64,000 bases of DNA from Parvibaculum sp046297875 (lineage in GTDB: Bacteria > Pseudomonadota > Alphaproteobacteria > Parvibaculales > Parvibaculaceae): NCBI RefSeq assembly GCF_046297875.1, contig NZ_JBKBHD010000001.1:248001-312000 (forward strand). Direction: 5' to 3'. This document shows positions 59,852 through 64,000 of the stretch, piece by piece. How positions within the stretch are numbered: position 1 is the stretch's first letter; the number at the start of each line of letters is the position of its first letter. The translations under genes were made by a program, and so were the position numbers. The notes below the pieces were generated by a model. It saw only the letters and a list, made by a program, of their open reading frames with translations. It did no database searches and was not told where the DNA came from.

Positions 59852-60832
59852 TCAGTTCCGGCTGTTGAGCTTTTCGAGCAGGCGCTCGCGGAGCGGGTTC
59901 TTTGCTTCGAAGACGTAGTCCGCACGGGCAGCCGTCACCGTTTCGCGTCCCTTCGCATAGAGGAAGGAGACGAGATCGTAGAGGCGGGCCTCCGGGCAGT
60001 GGGCGATGCGCACCGGCCCGCCCGCATTGGAGCCGAAGGGCAGCGTCACGCCGAAGCGGCTAGCGATTTCGCCGATCAGCGCCGCGTCGTCGGAACCGCT
60101 TGCGAAGCGGACCTCCACGGTCTTCGCGGCGCGCGCCTGCGCAGAGACGCGATCGAGAATTTCTCCCACCGCCGCCATTGCCTTGTCGTTCCACTCCGCG
60201 CCGAGACTCGCAACGAGGTTCGCCTGGCTTTTCAGCATCGTGCCGTCGTCCAGCACTTTCAGATTGTTCGCGGCAAGCGTCGCGCCTGTGGAGGTGATGT
60301 CCACGATCACCTCCGCCGTGCCGGATGCAGGCGCACCTTCAGTCGCGCCGAGGCTTTCCACGATGCGATAGTCGGTCAGGCCATGCGCGGCGAAGAAGTT
60401 GCGCGTCAGGTTGAAGTATTTTGTGGCGACACGGAGCCTGCGCCCGCGCTTCGTGTGGAATGCAAGCGCGACATCGTCGAGATCCGCCATGGTGGCGACG
60501 TCGATCCAGCTTTGCGGCACGGCAACCACGACATCTGCATGGCCGAAGCCTAATGGCAGCAGCAGTTCCACATCGCGCTCGGGCGCGGAAAGTTTCTCGC
60601 GGATCAGGTCTTCGCCCGTCACGCCGAGGTGAATGATGCCCTGCTCGAGCTGGCCTGCGATTTCGGACGCAGAGAGAAAGGCAATTTCGACATTGGCGAT
60701 GCCGTCGAGGCGGCCCGTGTAACCACGGCCGCCATCCTGCTTCACGCGCAGGCCCGCCCGCGCGAAAAAGGCATTCGCGTTTTCCTGAAGCCTGCCCTTC
60801 GAGGGAAGGCCGATGATGAGTTTATCGCTCAT
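59852..60832 (-). CDS. hisG: ATP phosphoribosyltransferase
   Basis: HisG starts histidine synthesis by joining ATP and PRPP. The 326-residue protein begins MSDKLIIGLPSKGRLQE and has EIVDITSTGATL-type PRPP-binding segment (EVIVDITSTGATLAANNL) and the GVTGEDLI motif. It belongs to the alphaproteobacterial form that works with HisZ, encoded just upstream with a 4-base overlap. The frame extends to 60886, but ATG 60832 begins the conserved protein. Confidence 0.95.
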   Translation of the reverse strand: MSDKLIIGLPSKGRLQENANAFFARAGLRVKQDGGRGYTGRLDGIANVEIAFLSASEIAGQLEQGIIHLGVTGEDLIREKLSAPERDVELLLPLGFGHADVVVAVPQSWIDVATMADLDDVALAFHTKRGRRLRVATKYFNLTRNFFAAHGLTDYRIVESLGATEGAPASGTAEVIVDITSTGATLAANNLKVLDDGTMLKSQANLVASLGAEWNDKAMAAVGEILDRVSAQARAAKTVEVRFASGSDDAALIGEIASRFGVTLPFGSNAGGPVRIAHCPEARLYDLVSFLYAKGRETVTAARADYVFEAKNPLRERLLEKLNSRN

Positions 60833-62007
60833 TGGCCCTTCTCCCTTGCGACTGCGGCAAGGAGCCGTTCGATCCCGACAGCGCAACCGACGGCAGGGAC
60901 CGGCTTTTCCGAACCGAGCGCCGAGAGCAGATCGTCATAGCGCCCGCCGCCGCAGATCATCGCGTCGGGTCCGAGGGCGGGCACGCGAAACTCGAAAACG
61001 AGACCCGTGTAATAAGCCATGTTGCGGCCAAAGCCGGTGGCGAAGTGCGCGCGGGAAAGATCGACGCCCGATTTCGCGGCGAGTTCCATTCGCCGCTCGA
61101 AACGCGCGATCGCCGCGTCGAGCGAGATGTCCGCAGCCTTTGCGAGCTTCTTGATCTCCGCGATGCAATCCTTCGGCGCGCCGGAGACTGCGAGGAAATC
61201 GGAAATGAGCGTCGCCGCCGCTTTCGGCACGCCGGAGGCTGCAAGCTCCGCCTGCTCGATCAATCGTTCGGCGACTTCCTCCACCGTGCGGCCGCCGACA
61301 GGCGCAATGCCCGCGAGCTTCAGCACATCCTCGATCACGTCCTTTGCCTGAGTTTCATCGAGGCCCGCGAGCGCCGAGATCAGCGCCTGCCGCTCACCAC
61401 CATCTTCCCCGGCATCGCCGGCGGCGAGACGGTCGAGCAATTCGCGGAAATAATCGGGCCGCCAGAAGTGGCGCTTCAGCCGCGCGCGCCAGCCGGGCGG
61501 GAGATCGAGCGCATCGACAAGCGCATCGAATAGTGCGAGGTCGCCCATCTCGATATCGTAGGTCTTGAGACCCGCTTCCGCGAGCGCCGCACATGCAAGC
61601 GCCATCACTTCGGCGTCTGCGGCCTCTGCATCCATAGCACCGAGGCATTCGAGACCCGCTTGCGTGAATTCGCGCAGCTTCGCCGAGCCCTTCTGCTGAA
61701 AGCGGTAGACGGGGCCGATGGAACAGAGCTTCTTCGCGCCGCCGCCTGCTTCGAGATAGAGGCGGCAGACGGGGATGGTGAGTTCCGGACGCAGGCATAG
61801 CTCATCGCCCGCCGGATCGGCGAAGACATACATGCGGCGGCGAATATCCTCGCCGGACATGTCGAGAAAGATGTCGGCGGGCTGGAGCGCGGGCGCAGAG
61901 ACTGGCTCGTAGCCCGCCCGCTCGAAGCCGCCGCGCACGGAAGCCGCCAGCGCCTCGCGGGCGCGCAGCCTATTGCCGTCCATTGCCGCCATGGATGTCA
62001 GAGACAT
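60829..62007 (-). CDS. hisZ: ATP phosphoribosyltransferase regulatory subunit
   Basis: HisZ is a paralog of the HisRS catalytic core that has lost aminoacylation and activates HisG, binding histidine for feedback control. The 392-residue protein has class II synthetase-like segments: LCLRPELTIPVCRLY, YRFQQKGSAKLREFTQAGLE, and the motif 3-like CGGGRYDDLLSALG. No anticodon-binding domain follows. The start at 62007 has GGGAAG upstream; an ATG at 62061 lacks one. Its end overlaps hisG. Confidence 0.93.
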   Translation of the reverse strand: MSLTSMAAMDGNRLRAREALAASVRGGFERAGYEPVSAPALQPADIFLDMSGEDIRRRMYVFADPAGDELCLRPELTIPVCRLYLEAGGGAKKLCSIGPVYRFQQKGSAKLREFTQAGLECLGAMDAEAADAEVMALACAALAEAGLKTYDIEMGDLALFDALVDALDLPPGWRARLKRHFWRPDYFRELLDRLAAGDAGEDGGERQALISALAGLDETQAKDVIEDVLKLAGIAPVGGRTVEEVAERLIEQAELAASGVPKAAATLISDFLAVSGAPKDCIAEIKKLAKAADISLDAAIARFERRMELAAKSGVDLSRAHFATGFGRNMAYYTGLVFEFRVPALGPDAMICGGGRYDDLLSALGSEKPVPAVGCAVGIERLLAAVAREKGQ

Positions 62008-62099
62008 ATCGAATACTTCCCGGCCCGCCGGGGCCTCCCCGGTCCGGGCCTTATCTAGCATGGAAATGGTAAATTTGAAGAAAGGGGAATAATGGCTTT

Positions 62100-63611
62100 T
62101 CAGCCGTGATGCGGGCGATGGCGGGCCAGCATGGCGCGAACTTCTTCCATCAGCCGGGCGCGGGGCACGGAAATCTGGGCGGGCTGGCCTTCGCGCCAGG
62201 CCGTATTGTCCTCGATTTCCTTCGACATTTCGGCGCCGAGGATGAGGTCTTTCAGCGTCACTTCGCCCTTCGCGCGTTCATCTTCGCCCTCGATGACGGC
62301 GATCGGGGCGCCTCGCTTGTCGGCATATTTCATCTGCGCCTTCATGCCCGAGCCGCCGAGATACATTTCGGCGCGGATGCCCGCGGCACGAAGTTCGGAG
62401 ACCATCGCCTGATAGCCCGCCATATTGGCCGCATCGAGCGTCAGTACCACGACGGGCGCCTCTACGGTTTCGATATCGAGCTTGCCGAGCAGTTCGAGTG
62501 CAGTCTGCAGGCGGCTCACGCCGATGGAAAAGCCGGTCGCCGGTACCTTCACACCCTTGAAGCGCTCGACAAGCCCGTCATAGCGCCCGCCGGAGCCGAC
62601 GGAGCCGAAGCGCACGGGATTGCCCTTCTCATCCTTTACCTCAAAGAGCAGGTCGGATTCGAAGACGGGACCGGTGTAATAGCCGAGGCCGCGCACGATC
62701 CAGGAATTGAACTCGATCCGGTCGGTGCCGTAGCCCGCCGCGGTGAAAAGCGCACCCATCTCGGCAAGTTCGTCGATGCCTTCGCGGCCGATGACACTGT
62801 CTCCGACAACCTTGCGCCAGCCTTCGAGCACGAGCTTTCGGTCCGTCGCGCCTTCGCCGACGCCCGACTCCACATAGTCGAGAACGGCAGTGATCTGCGA
62901 GGGGGACAAGCCCGCACCTTTGGTAAAGTCGCCCGACTCGTCCTTGCGGCCCGGCCCGAGCAGCAGCTCGACGCCCTGCCGCCCGAGGCGGTCATATTTG
63001 TCGATGGCGCGCAGCACGGTCATATAGGTCGCGCTGCCCGGCTCGCCGTCGAGGCCGATGGTTTCCAGAAGGCCATCAAGCACCTTGCGATTATTCGCGC
63101 GAATGCGATAGCTGCCGCGCGGGATGCCGAGCGCCTCGAGGCAGTCCGCACCCATCATGCACATCTCGGCATCGGCGGCGACGCCGGGCGCGGCCACCGT
63201 GTCCGCATCGAACTGCGTGAACTGGCGGTAGCGGCCCGGACCCGGCTTCTCGTTCCGCCAGACGGGGCCTGTCTGATATCGGCGGAAGGGCTTTGGCAGC
63301 GCGTCGTAATTCTCCGCCACATAGCGGGCGAGCGGCGCCGTCAGGTCGTAGCGCAGAGAGAGCCACTGTTCGTCGTCGTCCTGAAAGGAAAAGACGCCTT
63401 CGTTCGGCCGGTCTTCGTCGGGCAGGAACTTGCCGAGCGCGTCGGCATATTCGAAAGCGGAGGTCTCCAGCGGGTCGAAACCATAGCGTTCATAGACCTC
63501 GCGAATGCGCGCAAGCATGCCCGCTTCCGCACGCACCAGCGCGGCAGGCATGTCGCGAAGCCCCTTCGGCACACGCGCCTTGGGGCGGAAGGTCTTTTCT
63601 TTCTTGCTCAT
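62100..63611 (-). CDS. hisS: Histidyl-tRNA synthetase
   Basis: This 503-residue class II synthetase charges tRNA-His. It has RVPKGLRDMP near the N terminus, LRYDLTAPLARYVAE, motif 2 YQTGPVWRNEKPGPGRYRQFTQFD and motif 3 GSGGRYDGLVERF, then an anticodon-binding domain (VVLTLD to the end). The length and motif 2 wording fit the alphaproteobacterial HisRS form, some members of which accept tRNA-His without the extra G-1. It leads the hisS-hisZ-hisG unit. Confidence 0.95.
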   Translation of the reverse strand: MSKKEKTFRPKARVPKGLRDMPAALVRAEAGMLARIREVYERYGFDPLETSAFEYADALGKFLPDEDRPNEGVFSFQDDDEQWLSLRYDLTAPLARYVAENYDALPKPFRRYQTGPVWRNEKPGPGRYRQFTQFDADTVAAPGVAADAEMCMMGADCLEALGIPRGSYRIRANNRKVLDGLLETIGLDGEPGSATYMTVLRAIDKYDRLGRQGVELLLGPGRKDESGDFTKGAGLSPSQITAVLDYVESGVGEGATDRKLVLEGWRKVVGDSVIGREGIDELAEMGALFTAAGYGTDRIEFNSWIVRGLGYYTGPVFESDLLFEVKDEKGNPVRFGSVGSGGRYDGLVERFKGVKVPATGFSIGVSRLQTALELLGKLDIETVEAPVVVLTLDAANMAGYQAMVSELRAAGIRAEMYLGGSGMKAQMKYADKRGAPIAVIEGEDERAKGEVTLKDLILGAEMSKEIEDNTAWREGQPAQISVPRARLMEEVRAMLARHRPHHG

Positions 63612-63978
63612 GGTCTACCCTTCGGGGGGGGCCCGATGGTGGCCGCAATCCGCGCTTTTCCGGCGCGGGCGCATACCTAGCCCATAGGCCGCAGTGTCAC
63701 AAGCGCCCGCTAAATAGAGCCCATTAACGAATCAAGGCTAAGGAAACGGCAGGATTGCGACAACGCGACCCCCAAAACAGCCCGGTGACGCCGGAATCGG
63801 TAAAAAATCACAGGTTAATGACACCGAGGCGCAAATCAGTAAAAACGGCGTTAATCTGCCCATTTTGGAGTGAAATTCGGCGCGTTCGCTTGTGGCCCAT
63901 AACACCGGCAGCCACTAGATAGGCTCGGCGTTTACCTTCTGTTTACGAAAGAATCGCATCGTTAACCGGAAGGACGAA
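63612..63978. other. Intergenic region upstream of hisS
   Basis: I see no gene in these 367 bases. The part next to hisS is GC-rich; beyond about 63700 it is AT-richer with several TTAA and GTTTAC words, which suggests promoters in both directions. A possible minus-strand promoter for hisS is TTGTGA-N17-TAGGTA. No tRNA, repeat array or CtrA box with correct spacing was found. Confidence 0.5.
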
Positions 63979-64000
63979 ATGCCGCCTTGCTCGGCATATA
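63979..64000 (+). CDS. Possible start of a plus-strand gene, cut by the window edge
   Basis: An ATG preceded by GGAAGGACGAA opens a frame reading MPPCSAY to the end of the window. The Shine-Dalgarno-like AAGGA and the AT-rich region upstream favour a real start, but seven codons cannot identify a protein. Confidence 0.35.

Noticed and set aside
62106..63680. A 524-codon open frame antisense to hisS
   Set aside because: It mirrors the hisS codons and has no start signal; hisS has all class II motifs.
63700..63978. CtrA sites or an origin-like region in the AT-richer end of the window
   Set aside because: Several TTAA words occur, but none at the seven-base spacing of a CtrA site, and no DnaA-box cluster was seen.

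Overview
The window reads as a stretch of stable chromosome from a GC-rich alphaproteobacterium. The evidence is the aa3 oxidase cluster with a CoxF-type small gene, an alphaproteobacterial lipid A block (CysQ, DUF4170, MsbA-like exporter, DUF374, WaaA, LpxK, LpxL-like), the hisS-hisZ-hisG order with a ~500-residue HisRS, small DUF4170, DUF2093 and DUF6101-like proteins, and a CIRCE-controlled groESL. The mix of genes resembles Parvibaculum and its relatives, but that is an impression and was not tested. I see no insertion sequence, integrase, phage gene, CRISPR array, rRNA or tRNA.

Layout. 1-3.8 kb, minus strand: coxB, coxA, ctaB, a coxF-like gene and the first codons of coxC; ctaG is not in its usual place. 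4.2-12.3 kb: an orphan gene, tldD, a P-loop kinase, a VOC protein, gshA, rsmE, a Nudix hydrolase, ubiA and an MFS exporter. 12.4-20.4 kb: a 57-residue gene with its own terminator, a TetR-desaturase pair behind tandem operators, an ACAD11-type kinase, a PAS histidine kinase, a GST, an ACAD11-type dehydrogenase and tadA. 20.4-25.6 kb: rluB-like, rsmD, a HAD phosphatase, ribF, an ETF-beta-type methyltransferase and an enoyl-CoA hydratase. 25.6-29.4 kb: a LysR regulator divergent from an SDR, a creatininase-family amidohydrolase and a Rieske oxygenase. 29.4-34.1 kb: a DUF6101-like gene, ubiD, arfB, a MAPEG protein and pmbA. 34.1-41.8 kb: the lipid A/Kdo block with tspO inside it. 41.8-51.0 kb: an M23 protein, DUF2093, xseA, purD, a second ACAD11-type kinase, a GNAT, a phosphofructokinase, a Gfo/Idh/MocA oxidoreductase and a D-threonine aldolase-like enzyme. 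51.1-57.0 kb: a small Cys-containing protein, TetR, groES-groEL, an acyl-CoA dehydrogenase and glyA. 57.0-64.0 kb: TetR/flavin monooxygenase, a TSUP permease, hisG, hisZ, hisS and a non-coding end.

The most interesting signals are regulatory or concern gene sets. glyA has a recognisable ZTP (pfl) riboswitch aptamer whose 3' element overlaps a Rho-independent terminator. Two kinases and one dehydrogenase match the separate halves of ACAD10/ACAD11 and suggest phosphorylation-dependent 4-hydroxyacyl-CoA catabolism. The LysR-SDR-creatininase-Rieske group looks like an uncharacterised catabolic operon. Two TetR genes each face paired operator-like repeats with a 26 bp period.

All functions are read from motifs and gene order. 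No database search was possible. Start codons were moved downstream of the longest open frame wherever a ribosome-binding site supported it.
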